Of a stretch of 64,000 nt of DNA, positions 1 through 8,101 are shown piece after piece. Every line of letters starts with the position of its first letter. Within the stretch, counting starts at the first letter, position 1. The position numbers and the translations under genes were made by a program. This DNA is from Candidatus Nitrospira allomarina (lineage in GTDB: Bacteria > Nitrospirota > Nitrospiria > Nitrospirales > UBA8639), in contig NZ_CP116967.1 in assembly GCF_032050975.1 (NCBI RefSeq), positions 3,345,001-3,409,000 on the forward strand, read 5' to 3'. Under the pieces are notes generated by a model. It was not told the origin of the DNA. It saw only the letters and a list, made by a program, of their open reading frames with translations, and made no database searches.

Positions 1-775
1 ACACCAATGAGGTGAGCAGACTATCAATACTTCCAAGGAGAGCCAACACCACCGCCCCCTCTACCATCACAAGAAATACACTGGTCTCCATATCAGGGAT
101 GATAAAAGACGGAAATCCTTCCGGAACATTTCCAATCACTGGTGCGTGAGGGAAAAAGAAATAGGCTCCCAGGGTGCCTGCACATAGGGCCAGAAGTTGG
201 GGTGGAATCACTTGACTCATTCGTACTGGTGTCAGATACATGATCGCAATCGTCAGGAGCCCCAGAATTGTCGCTTGAGGGAAAGGATTTGATAAAAATT
301 CCGGAATGGCTAACAGATTGGCATAAATTCCTTCCGATTTGGCTTCGAATCCAACAAGCGGTCCAACCTGCAAAATAAGAATAATGCATCCAATTCCGCT
401 CATGAACCCTGAAATCACCGGATAGGGAACAAGGGCAATATAATGCCCGAATCCGAGCAATCCGAACAGAATTTGTAACCCCCCACCCATGATCACCACG
501 GTAAATGCCAGGGCTGGATTGTCAGAGAATTGAACCAGAATTCCAGCCATCACAACCGTCATGGGACCGGTGGGGCCGGAACATTGCGCGGGGGTCCCTC
601 CGAATACGGATGCGAACAATCCGACAAGGATGGCGCCATAGAGTCCGGCAATTGCACCGGCCCCTGAGGCCACTCCAAAAGCGAGGGCTAATGGTAGTGC
701 GACCACAGCCGCCACCACGCCACCGTAGATATCTCCTCGAAGATTATTGAAATGCAATCCATGAATCATGCGCAT
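1..775 (-). CDS. SulP-family anion permease, 5' part only
   Basis: The reverse strand is open from the left edge to an ATG at 775 and encodes about 258 hydrophobic residues, the N-terminal membrane half of a SulP/SLC26 transporter. Near residue 60 it has a Gly-Pro-rich segment (GGTPAQCSGPTGPMTVV) that matches the conserved SulP substrate-site stretch. Several transmembrane helices follow. SulP proteins move sulfate, bicarbonate or other anions; the substrate cannot be read here, and any C-terminal STAS domain lies outside the window. ATG 775 has an AGGAG-like site about 11 nt upstream; an in-frame ATG at 769 is the alternative. Confidence 0.85.
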   Translation of the reverse strand, partial: MRMIHGLHFNNLRGDIYGGVVAAVVALPLALAFGVASGAGAIAGLYGAILVGLFASVFGGTPAQCSGPTGPMTVVMAGILVQFSDNPALAFTVVIMGGGLQILFGLLGFGHYIALVPYPVISGFMSGIGCIILILQVGPLVGFEAKSEGIYANLLAIPEFLSNPFPQATILGLLTIAIMYLTPVRMSQVIPPQLLALCAGTLGAYFFFPHAPVIGNVPEGFPSFIIPDMETSVFLVMVEGAVVLALLGSIDSLLTSLV

Positions 776-1094
776 CCTCTCTCTTACTCCTCTATGGATC
801 AAATCCCTCGATACGATTACGTTTGGCAAATCAGGCGACCTGCCTGCTCCCGTGTTTTATGTATGGGACGCATCGGAAAAGAAAATGACCATCGTCTTTG
901 CGATAGATTAGCCTTCACCGAGCCTGTTGCTTAGAAAATATTGGCAAAAATGGAAAAAAAGAGTTATGAGACTGAGTGTTGTGTTCTGACTGGATAAATT
1001 AACGGGAATACGGATGAAATGGCAGAGGGGAAAACCTGACAAGACCATACAAGGCTGATTGGGACATTGATCAATCAAGGGAAAAGGTGGGAGT
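776..1094. other. Intergenic, 319 bp
   Basis: This is the upstream region of the SulP gene and the downstream region of the response regulator, both on the minus strand. It must hold the SulP promoter. I see no convincing ORF, tRNA or strong hairpin in it. Confidence 0.5.
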
Positions 1095-1766
1095 CTAGAG
1101 AGGATTGCCGGACGTCAGCACACCACAGCTCAGAGCAAACTGCACAAGGTCGGCACGACTACGAAGACCGAGTTTTTCCATAACCCTTGCACGATACGTT
1201 TCAACCGACTTGACACTAATCCCCAATTGTTCAGCAATGTGCTGATTGGTAAACCCTTGTGCGACCAGGCCGAAAATCTCACGCTCTCTCGGACTGAGTT
1301 CTCCCAGCAATCCAGGGGCCCTCTCCGCAAGCCTTTTCTTGGGGGCACCGTGGAGATCCTGCCCCACCCCTTTCCCTACAGTCCAATCCACAAAGGTCTT
1401 TCCTTGGGCAACGGTACGGATCGCTGTCAACAATTCGGTGTCGGCCGCACTTTTCACGACATAACCCAAAGCGCCCGCAGCTAATGACCCGCGAACGTAG
1501 CCGCTTTCAGTGTGCATAGTCAGAACAAGAATATTTCCGGAAGGACAGCATTTTTTTAGTTCGCCGATTGTGTCCATATGCATATGACCCTGCATGGCCA
1601 GATCCATTAAGATGACATGAGGCAACAAATCTTGAACGGCCTCAATGGCGGAAGCGGCGCCTCCGGATTCACCAACGACTTCCATGTCCGGTTGTCCATT
1701 AATCAAGAGACGCAATCCCGATCGGAGGACTGCGTGATCATCGACGATAAAAATCCGAATGTTCAT
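1095..1766 (-). CDS. NarL/FixJ-type response regulator
   Basis: A 223-aa two-component regulator. An N-terminal receiver domain (about residues 1-120) carries the acidic pair near the N-terminus (IVDDH), the phospho-acceptor Asp55 in VILMDLAMQG and a conserved Lys near 105. A C-terminal LuxR-type helix-turn-helix (about 155-215) has the typical LSPREREIFGLVAQG and ISVKSVETYRARVMEKL segments. It overlaps the upstream kinase gene by 4 bp, so the two are a cognate, translationally coupled pair. The target genes are not evident; the SulP gene just downstream on the same strand is a possible one. Confidence 0.93.
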   Translation of the reverse strand: MNIRIFIVDDHAVLRSGLRLLINGQPDMEVVGESGGAASAIEAVQDLLPHVILMDLAMQGHMHMDTIGELKKCCPSGNILVLTMHTESGYVRGSLAAGALGYVVKSAADTELLTAIRTVAQGKTFVDWTVGKGVGQDLHGAPKKRLAERAPGLLGELSPREREIFGLVAQGFTNQHIAEQLGISVKSVETYRARVMEKLGLRSRADLVQFALSCGVLTSGNPL

Positions 1767-3661
1767 GTCCCCTCTCCTTTTAAGGGGATGTTGACATAGA
1801 TGGTGGTTCCCGTTCCGGCAGATGATTCAATGGAAATCGAACCATTGAGCAACAGGGTTCGCTCCCGCATCCCGTGCAGGCCAAGATGCGCCCCTGCCGC
1901 AGCCGTCCGAACAATCGCCTGCGCGTCAAATCCCTGACCATTATCTTCCACAATAAGTCGAATCTGTGCCGGATTTTGCTGTAGGAGTATTGACACGGTA
2001 GTGGCCTTGGCATATTTGCCGACATTTGTCAGCGCTTCCTGAACAATTCGATACAACGCGGTCTCCACTGCGGGAGCAAGCCGATCCTTACTTTGCCAGT
2101 TTTGCGCCACATCCACCTCTATGCCATAGGTCGAACTAAATTCGGCCCCATAGCGGGCGATGGCTTCCTCTAGTCCAAAATCATCCAGTACGCTTGGACG
2201 CAGACCTTTCGCCAGTCGCTGAACCTCCTGCAAGGTCGTACTCGTAATCTTTCGAAGATCATTCACCCGTGCTCCCATTCCATCTGAACGTGCCTCATCC
2301 TCAGCCGCACGCAGTCCAACCAGAAGAGAAGTCAGAGATTGGCCGATTTCATCATGTAATTCCCGACTGATTCGACGCCGCTCGTCTTCTTGAGCCGTCA
2401 TAATTTTGTCCAACAGATGGCTATGAAGCGCCTCAGCTTCTTGAAGCTTTTGGTAAGCCAAGGCATTTTGAATGGCAATAGAGGCCACCTGCGAAACCCC
2501 AATCATGGTTTGCTGATCAAAATGTGTAAAGCCACTGGCCTTCTCTTTGTTATGGACTTCAATACATCCCAAAAGCGTATCCTTGGCATCGAGAATTGGA
2601 ATGCTTAAGGCTGAATGAATATCAAAGGCTTGACGAAAGTCCTGCTCAATCTGTCTGTCCTCCTGCGCTTGATTCGTGAGATAGGCCGTCTTATGCAGGA
2701 GAAGCCAGCCTGGTAATCCCTGCCCCGCAGACCAGGAACGATGACAGAGTTTTATTATCCGACCTTGAATATATTTTTCACAAGTCAACGTTTCCCCCGA
2801 GGCCAACCCGGCAAATCCGGCATGGGCCTGAACCAGTTGAATGGCTTCTGTCACCAATTCGTCCAGGAGCGTTTCCAGCACGAAAGTGGAATTCAATTTT
2901 TCACTCAGACGAAGCAGGGCTCGAATAACATCTTCTTCCTGCTTTCGCTTGGTGAGATCTCCCATCACCGCGGCAAACCCCTGGAGTTGATCATGTTCAT
3001 CTCGTAAAACGGTGATGCCCACATGCCCCCAAAACCTCGACCCGTTTTTGCGGACCAACCATTCCTCCTTCATGACACTCCCCGAAACTCTAGCCTCAGT
3101 CAGAAAATTGGTTGGTTCGCCGGAGTCAATAGCTAAGGGGGCATATAACAGGCCATGAGGCCGCCCCAGAACCTCTCCCGTGGAATAGCCGAAAATATGT
3201 GCCGCACCGGCATTCCAACTGGCGACGTTCCCTTCCGGATCCAGCATCACAATTCCATAATCCTTGATGCTTTCGGCGACCAAACCAAATCGATCCTCAC
3301 TCGTTCGAAGCGCTTCCATCGCCCGCCGTCGTTGAAGCGCCAACAGGGTAATGCCCCAAATACCGGCGATACAAAAGGCTCTGTTGATAATGGGAAACCG
3401 GAATGGCCAACTCAATGATGAAGGTGCCCCATCCGAGGTGAATGTGAGGGCAAAACCGATGATCGTAAGAGCGGTGCATCCAATGGCCACAACATATACC
3501 ATCCTTCGTGGCAAACGTTGGGTCGCAAAGAACACCACCCCTGTGTACAACATTTCTTCCGCAAATCCTCGCGGGAGCAGGAGATCAAACGTGAAAACCC
3601 CACCAGCCAGGATAAGGGTTAAGAAAAAATCTTTGGGGTTGTATAATTTGCTTGAATACAT
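1763..3661 (-). CDS. Membrane PAS-GAF sensor histidine kinase (HisKA_3)
   Basis: A 632-aa kinase. Hydrophobic segments at about residues 13-30, 54-74 and 92-110 anchor it in the inner membrane. A PAS domain with PAC motif follows (about 120-240), then a GAF domain (about 260-405). A NarX/DegS-type dimerisation/phospho-acceptor domain has His436 in SRELHDEIGQSLTSLL, and an HATPase domain has its N box (VQEALTNVGKYA) and G box (VEDNGQGFDAQ). The HisKA_3 type normally pairs with LuxR-type regulators, which agrees with the gene it overlaps. The signal sensed is unknown; PAS or GAF could bind a small ligand or report redox state. Confidence 0.93.
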   Translation of the reverse strand: MYSSKLYNPKDFFLTLILAGGVFTFDLLLPRGFAEEMLYTGVVFFATQRLPRRMVYVVAIGCTALTIIGFALTFTSDGAPSSLSWPFRFPIINRAFCIAGIWGITLLALQRRRAMEALRTSEDRFGLVAESIKDYGIVMLDPEGNVASWNAGAAHIFGYSTGEVLGRPHGLLYAPLAIDSGEPTNFLTEARVSGSVMKEEWLVRKNGSRFWGHVGITVLRDEHDQLQGFAAVMGDLTKRKQEEDVIRALLRLSEKLNSTFVLETLLDELVTEAIQLVQAHAGFAGLASGETLTCEKYIQGRIIKLCHRSWSAGQGLPGWLLLHKTAYLTNQAQEDRQIEQDFRQAFDIHSALSIPILDAKDTLLGCIEVHNKEKASGFTHFDQQTMIGVSQVASIAIQNALAYQKLQEAEALHSHLLDKIMTAQEDERRRISRELHDEIGQSLTSLLVGLRAAEDEARSDGMGARVNDLRKITSTTLQEVQRLAKGLRPSVLDDFGLEEAIARYGAEFSSTYGIEVDVAQNWQSKDRLAPAVETALYRIVQEALTNVGKYAKATTVSILLQQNPAQIRLIVEDNGQGFDAQAIVRTAAAGAHLGLHGMRERTLLLNGSISIESSAGTGTTIYVNIPLKGEGT

Positions 3662-3721
3662 AAGGAGAAAAATCCGTTCTCCTCATTCATTGACGATTGC
3701 AGTAAATGCCTGAGTGGGAAT

Positions 3722-3895
3722 CTACCTGGTTCGTGGACGATCGATGGCACTACAGCAACCACACCAGGCGCAAATGATTTCGTAGAGTTGAACGATGCCC
3801 CATAACGTTGCGGGAATAATGATAACAAAGAGCGTGACGACGGCAAATAATCGCCATAGAGGATGTTTGGTTTTTGGTGGAAAAGGTTGCGACAT
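3722..3895 (-). CDS. Small single-pass membrane protein with C-terminal cysteines
   Basis: A 57-residue frame beginning MSQPFPPKTKHPLW, with a hydrophobic stretch of about 20 residues (LFAVVTLFVIIIPATLW) and then a Cys cluster (CAWCGCC). It starts 13 nt after the ribE stop on the same strand, which suggests cotranscription. No good ribosome-binding site precedes the ATG (the gap is T-rich), so expression could depend on coupling. A longer in-frame start at 3931 would overlap ribE and is less likely. No family is recognised. The one-helix topology and position after a flavin gene are the only clues. Confidence 0.45.
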   Translation of the reverse strand: MSQPFPPKTKHPLWRLFAVVTLFVIIIPATLWGIVQLYEIICAWCGCCSAIDRPRTR

Positions 3896-3908
3896 GGAAT
3901 GTAAAAAA

Positions 3909-4565
3909 CTAGAGCAGGCCACGTTTTTCAAGATAATCTCGATTGATCACCGTGGCGGGTTTTGGCGGGAGAGCCCCGCTTGCTTGCAACAAGCGTTCAA
4001 CATACTTTCCAATTAAGTCAGATTCCAAGTTGACCGTGTCCCCTATTTGTTTAAGGCCCATGGTGGTTACTTTGGCGGTATGGGGAATGATGGCTACGGC
4101 AATAGAACGATCCGACACGGCATTGATGGTTAAGCTAATTCCATCCACGGTAATTGAGCCTTTCGGCACACAATACCGGATAATGTCCTCTGGAGCTTCA
4201 ATGGTGAGTTGAATGGAATTTCCATCCTGTTGCCGAGCACGCAAGAGACCAATGCCATCGATATGGCCTGTGACCAGATGTCCCCCCATTCGGGCATTGA
4301 TTTTCATGGCACGCTCCAAATTGACCGGTGTCCCGACAGAAATGGTTCCTAACGTTGTGCAGTTCAATGTTTCGGTGGACACATCCACCGTAAAACCCGT
4401 GTCGCTCACGTGGCTTGCCGTCAAACAGGCACCGGCCACACTAATACTATCCCCCAGTTTGAGATCTTCTAAAGTCAGCGAAGCCAAAATGGAAAATTTT
4501 GCACCCGCTAACCCTTTATCGATTCCCTGAATCGCACCGATTTCTTCAACAATCCCGCTAAACAT
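3909..4565 (-). CDS. ribE: Riboflavin synthase, alpha subunit
   Basis: A 218-aa protein with the diagnostic start MFSGIVEEIGAI and two homologous lumazine-binding barrels (about 1-97 and 98-195). It converts two molecules of 6,7-dimethyl-8-ribityllumazine to riboflavin plus a pyrimidine by-product in the cytoplasm, the last step of vitamin B2 synthesis. The second barrel contains the GHIDGIG and SLTINAV motifs typical of the family. Length matches known riboflavin synthases. No other rib gene lies in the window, and I see no FMN riboswitch in the short upstream gap. Confidence 0.95.
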   Translation of the reverse strand: MFSGIVEEIGAIQGIDKGLAGAKFSILASLTLEDLKLGDSISVAGACLTASHVSDTGFTVDVSTETLNCTTLGTISVGTPVNLERAMKINARMGGHLVTGHIDGIGLLRARQQDGNSIQLTIEAPEDIIRYCVPKGSITVDGISLTINAVSDRSIAVAIIPHTAKVTTMGLKQIGDTVNLESDLIGKYVERLLQASGALPPKPATVINRDYLEKRGLL

Positions 4566-4580
4566 GTCCCACCTATTTGG

Positions 4581-4712
4581 TTATTGGATATCGCTGTCTT
4601 TTTTTAAGAGAACATTTTTCACGACCACGATAAAGACCACCACTAAGATCACGACCCCGATGGCCGCCACAATCCCGATGATGAGATCTCCGGTTCCCAT
4701 TTCTTCATTCAT
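4581..4712 (-). CDS. 43-aa single-helix membrane protein
   Basis: A short frame, below usual gene-calling size: MNEEMGTGDLIIGI followed by a continuous hydrophobic helix and a charged tail ending KKDSDIQ. A near-perfect Shine-Dalgarno (AAAGGAG) sits 9 nt upstream of the ATG, and the frame ends in TAA just before ribE. The N-out/C-in bias (acidic N-terminus, Lys-rich C-terminal side) fits an inner-membrane miniprotein. Its position between the MFS transporter gene and ribE, same strand, suggests a role as a small partner or regulator of a membrane protein, but nothing in the sequence names one. Confidence 0.72.
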   Translation of the reverse strand: MNEEMGTGDLIIGIVAAIGVVILVVVFIVVVKNVLLKKDSDIQ

Positions 4713-4750
4713 GGCGTTCGACTCCTTTGCCTTCCCTTCAGGAAAGGCCA

Positions 4751-5938
4751 TTATAGCACAACTGGTTTTTTGATCCCCATCATTGTGACACCAAAAAATG
4801 CCGCCGTCAGTAGTAAGAGGACCCCAATACTGAAAAACCCTCCTCCAAAACCTAAGGCATGAATGAGTACGCCGGCCAGGAGCGGTCCTCCTGCATGTCC
4901 GATATCCATAATGGTTCCCCGTAATCCCATCCCCGCTCCCAGATCTTTTCCTTCTGAATAATCAGCAACCAGGGCTGTGGTCGAAGACGTCACCACCGCT
5001 TCGCCAAAACCAAACGCTCCGGCGACCACTAATAAGAGAACATACCCCTGGATCTGGGGAATACACATGACCATGAGGCCACACAGGCAAAGCCCTCCAA
5101 AAATCAGCGGCTGCCTGGCCCCACGATCAGAAATTCTTCCCATCACCGGTTTGGCAATAAACGACGTCAACGCCTGCACTCCAAACAAAACTCCGATTTC
5201 GGCGGCGTTTAATCCGATGGTCAATCCATACAGCGGCAAAAATGCCATCAGCGTGCCGTTGCCCATCATCTTGGCAGCTTCCACGCTACTCGTAATGAGA
5301 ATGGGGGGAATCTGGCAGACTCGGCGGAGGCCTTCGCGCATCTCCTTCCATAGTGCCGGGACGGAATATTGGTGGACCCGCGAGAGTGTGGGTGTCTGAG
5401 GGATCAACCAGAAGAAGACCAAAGCTAACATCCCAAATAATCCGGCTAAAAGAAACGTGGGGGCAAATCCAAATTGATAGACAATACCCCCCCCAATCAT
5501 CGGACCAAGCAGGCCACCACCCTGGGTGGCCGAGGTGTACCAACCAAAAGCCTCCCCTCGCCGTTTCGCAAAGAGCTCTGCCACCATCGCTAAGGCCAGC
5601 GGCGTAAACATTGCGGTCGCTAATCCATGAAACAATCTGAGAATACCTAACGTCCAGAGATCCGAGGTAAGCGGATAAAGAAAAGGCGGAATTGCAAAGG
5701 CCAACACTCCTCCCAACATCAACCGTCTTCGATTGATCTGGTCGGAGAGCAATCCTATCGGAAGTTTGAGTGCGATGCCGGTTACTGTCGAGACAGCCAC
5801 CAAGAGGCCGACAAGAAATGGGCCGGCTCCAAGGCTTTCCACATACAAAGCCAAGGCCGGTCGACGCACCATGTCATAACTGACAAAACTACAAAAACCG
5901 ACGAGACAAAGACTGATAAATGTCTTCGAATCTTTCAT
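4751..5938 (-). CDS. Major facilitator superfamily transporter
   Basis: A 395-aa integral membrane protein with about 12 predicted helices in two related halves. The loop 2-3 signature of MFS drug/sugar efflux proteins is present (GLLSDQINRRRLMLGG, about residues 62-77), and the equivalent second-half loop reads GRISDRGARQPLIFGG. Length and motif layout fit the DHA/YajR-like efflux class. Substrate cannot be assigned. It is followed on the same strand by the 43-aa membrane protein and ribE. Confidence 0.88.
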   Translation of the reverse strand: MKDSKTFISLCLVGFCSFVSYDMVRRPALALYVESLGAGPFLVGLLVAVSTVTGIALKLPIGLLSDQINRRRLMLGGVLAFAIPPFLYPLTSDLWTLGILRLFHGLATAMFTPLALAMVAELFAKRRGEAFGWYTSATQGGGLLGPMIGGGIVYQFGFAPTFLLAGLFGMLALVFFWLIPQTPTLSRVHQYSVPALWKEMREGLRRVCQIPPILITSSVEAAKMMGNGTLMAFLPLYGLTIGLNAAEIGVLFGVQALTSFIAKPVMGRISDRGARQPLIFGGLCLCGLMVMCIPQIQGYVLLLVVAGAFGFGEAVVTSSTTALVADYSEGKDLGAGMGLRGTIMDIGHAGGPLLAGVLIHALGFGGGFFSIGVLLLLTAAFFGVTMMGIKKPVVL

Positions 5939-6093
5939 GCTAGAGACCAGACGAATAGGAGAGCCGGTGAGAGAAAACGGTCATTGCGAGATTCTGAGAA
6001 GGAAAACCAAAGTTGAAAAATCACATCTTACACGCAATGGACCTTAAGAAATTCATCGACCGCCTGATCAGCCGCCGATTGACCCAATACGCC

Positions 6094-6897
6094 TTATGGA
6101 GTCGATGGGGATACGAACGTCAGCTCGAGGGTCTCTTGCCCGCCGGAAATGAGCGTTATCTTGGCTTCCTGATAACCCAGAACCGGGTGCCAGGCCCCGA
6201 CCGTATGTGTGCCCGCAGGAATATCCGTCAATCGGAAAACCCCCTGATCGTCGGAAACCGTCACATATGGATTCGCAGTCAACAGAAGCCACCCTTCCAT
6301 AAACCTGTGTTGATCACATGTCCATTTGATAATGCTGCTACGCCGTGCGTTGAGTGGAAGAGTGGCCTCCCCATCCTTTCCTAAATTGGAAATATGAAAA
6401 AGCGGCAGACGGCCGTTGTCCAACATCTCCCACCCCCGGATCTGATGAAGAATGGGATCGCGCATGACCATCCGGAGATTTTGATCGGCCAAGGTACCGA
6501 TGACTCGTGGCACGAATTGACATCGGTCCACCGCCAGGATCGGCTCTTCTTTCGGGAAAGGTTTCCCACGGTCAACCTCTTGAAGAAAAACGACCACATC
6601 CGCCAAGTGCCGTTTGGAAGACACACGGACTTTCGGGATATTGATGAAACCTTTTTGGTCCGCAATAGTCTGACAGAATTCGGGGTGGCTTCCCATGGTG
6701 ACTTTATAGGTTTTGGGCGTTGGAATAGTTCCAGTAAATTTCATAACTCCACTGATCGACGCTCCACCGGGAACCTCCTCTTCCTGATAGGCACTCACCG
6801 TCCCTCCGCTCAGCGGAGCCCACAACATCACAGCCCCTAAGACCAGGGATAGGGCAGTATATTTTCGTTTCTGACTATTGACGCGATCCCACCCCAT
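6094..6897 (-). CDS. Exported protein with carboxypeptidase-regulatory-like C-terminal domain
   Basis: About 267 aa from the ATG at 6897, chosen because GAGGAG lies 9 nt upstream; the longer frame (6918) has no such site. A signal peptide (ALSLVLGAVMLWAPLSGGTVSA) directs export. The C-terminal part contains CDQHRFMEGW, NPYVTVSDDQGVFRL and IPAGTHTVGAWHP, the pattern of carboxypeptidase-regulatory-like/Ig-type folds of periplasmic proteins often found with cytochromes and cupredoxins. The Cys-His segment could bind metal, but this is not shown. Function unknown; it probably acts in the periplasm. Confidence 0.75.
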   Translation of the reverse strand: MGWDRVNSQKRKYTALSLVLGAVMLWAPLSGGTVSAYQEEEVPGGASISGVMKFTGTIPTPKTYKVTMGSHPEFCQTIADQKGFINIPKVRVSSKRHLADVVVFLQEVDRGKPFPKEEPILAVDRCQFVPRVIGTLADQNLRMVMRDPILHQIRGWEMLDNGRLPLFHISNLGKDGEATLPLNARRSSIIKWTCDQHRFMEGWLLLTANPYVTVSDDQGVFRLTDIPAGTHTVGAWHPVLGYQEAKITLISGGQETLELTFVSPSTP

Positions 6898-7581
6898 GAC
6901 ACACATCTCCTCGATCAAAATTGTCCTTAAGAGTTAGTTCGGACCACCGTTACCAGGGAAATGACTAAACTGGAAAGCAAAATCAACTCACAATTCAGAG
7001 AACAGTGAATATTCAGTTCCCGGTGGGCCTCATCTTCAATTCCTCAACATTTCGGCTTAGACCTACGGGGTGAAGAGTACCTCTGAAATGCTCCTGCTGA
7101 TTATGACATCAATACAAGCAATCTGACACGATATTTTTCAAAGAATTTTCTTTAGTGATTTCGACACTCCTTCTGTCACCATACCCTTCCCCATCGATTC
7201 ACTCAACGCAGTAGTGCCTTTGGAGATGTTAAAAGGAAGCATCCGTTGATTCATCCATACACCTTGAGACTCCTCACAAAAAACATCTTGCCGTTTTATA
7301 GGCCACGCTGGCAAGGGCAAGGCACTCTCATTCTTTCCAAAGGACAGCGAATAGTTATTCGGTATATTTTGGGTGATTCTCGTCATGCTTACGCAGAGAA
7401 CGACTTTGATTGGGACAAGGCACTCCGGTGTGTGTGGGGACATTTGGAAAGTAAAAAAGTAAAGAGGAAGGAAAATGCCTTGAGGGTCCGGAAACGGAGT
7501 GCCTCTTCCGAAATCTTCGGTGTTCGTATCCCAAGGATTCAAAAACCAACGTCTTTTAATGAATACTCCGAAAAAGCAGAA
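6898..7581. other. Intergenic, about 680 bp, no supported gene
   Basis: Two overlapping ORFs lie here (7138-7542 minus, 7246-7605 plus), but neither has a recognisable domain, and their compositions look like chance frames. The stretch lies upstream of the exported-protein gene (minus) and downstream of the STAS gene (minus). A remnant of decayed sequence is possible. Confidence 0.4.
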
Positions 7582-7929
7582 TTAGGAGGGAGAGACTGCA
7601 GATAGGGCGTCCTTTTCGGACTGGCACACTGAGATGAGTTCATGGATTTGGAGATTTTGAAGCAATTCCCCGACACATCCTTGTGGTTGAATCCAACTTA
7701 TCCTGCGACGTAATTCCTTGAATTGATAGGAGCACAACACCAGAAAACCTAATCCAGCACTATCCACAAATGTTAAGCCTTTGAGGTTAAGAATCAGATG
7801 CTCTTGTTCGGTATGGCAACATTGATTAATAATGGCCTTAACATGCCATCGGGAATGCATATCTAATCGACCATGAAAATCTACGACGGTGGCGCCTCGA
7901 ATTCCACGTATAATGACTTCAATGGCCAT
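7582..7929 (-). CDS. STAS-domain protein (anti-sigma-factor antagonist type)
   Basis: A 115-aa single STAS domain. The core beta strand and phosphorylatable-Ser region read LILNLKGLTFVDSAGLGFL, the DSxG motif in which Ser is phosphorylated in SpoIIAA-like proteins. The start at ATG 7929 (MAIEVIIRG) gives the usual STAS length. A longer start at 7995 would add 22 residues; neither has an ideal ribosome-binding site. Such proteins usually work in partner-switching with a serine kinase and sigma-factor regulator, but no kinase lies nearby. A second STAS protein is at 25549-25890. Confidence 0.85.
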   Translation of the reverse strand: MAIEVIIRGIRGATVVDFHGRLDMHSRWHVKAIINQCCHTEQEHLILNLKGLTFVDSAGLGFLVLCSYQFKELRRRISWIQPQGCVGELLQNLQIHELISVCQSEKDALSAVSPS

Positions 7930-8062
7930 AATCTTACGAAACCTTATCGGTCCAATATGCCAGACCTTAACGAACGTTTCTTCCTCGCGGCGCATCTTCC
8001 CCAACCCATAATAACGCCAAAGGCCTGGTTCCTTTTCTTTTATTCGACCTGTATCATATTAG

Positions 8063-8091
8063 TGTTTTCATCCACCGACTCCTGCTACAAT
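8063..8091 (+). promoter_or_regulatory. Candidate sigma70 promoter for the helicase pair, possibly leaderless
   Basis: TGTTTT at 8063-8068 and TACAAT at 8086-8091 are separated by 17 bp. Transcription would start near 8098, a few bases before the ATG at 8102. No Shine-Dalgarno precedes that ATG, so a leaderless mRNA is plausible. Confidence 0.35.
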
Positions 8092-8101
8092 TTCATTATC
8101 C

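Noticed and set aside
7138-7605. Overlapping ORFs of 134 (minus) and 119 (plus) codons
   Set aside because: No domain, no convincing ribosome-binding site and chance-like composition.
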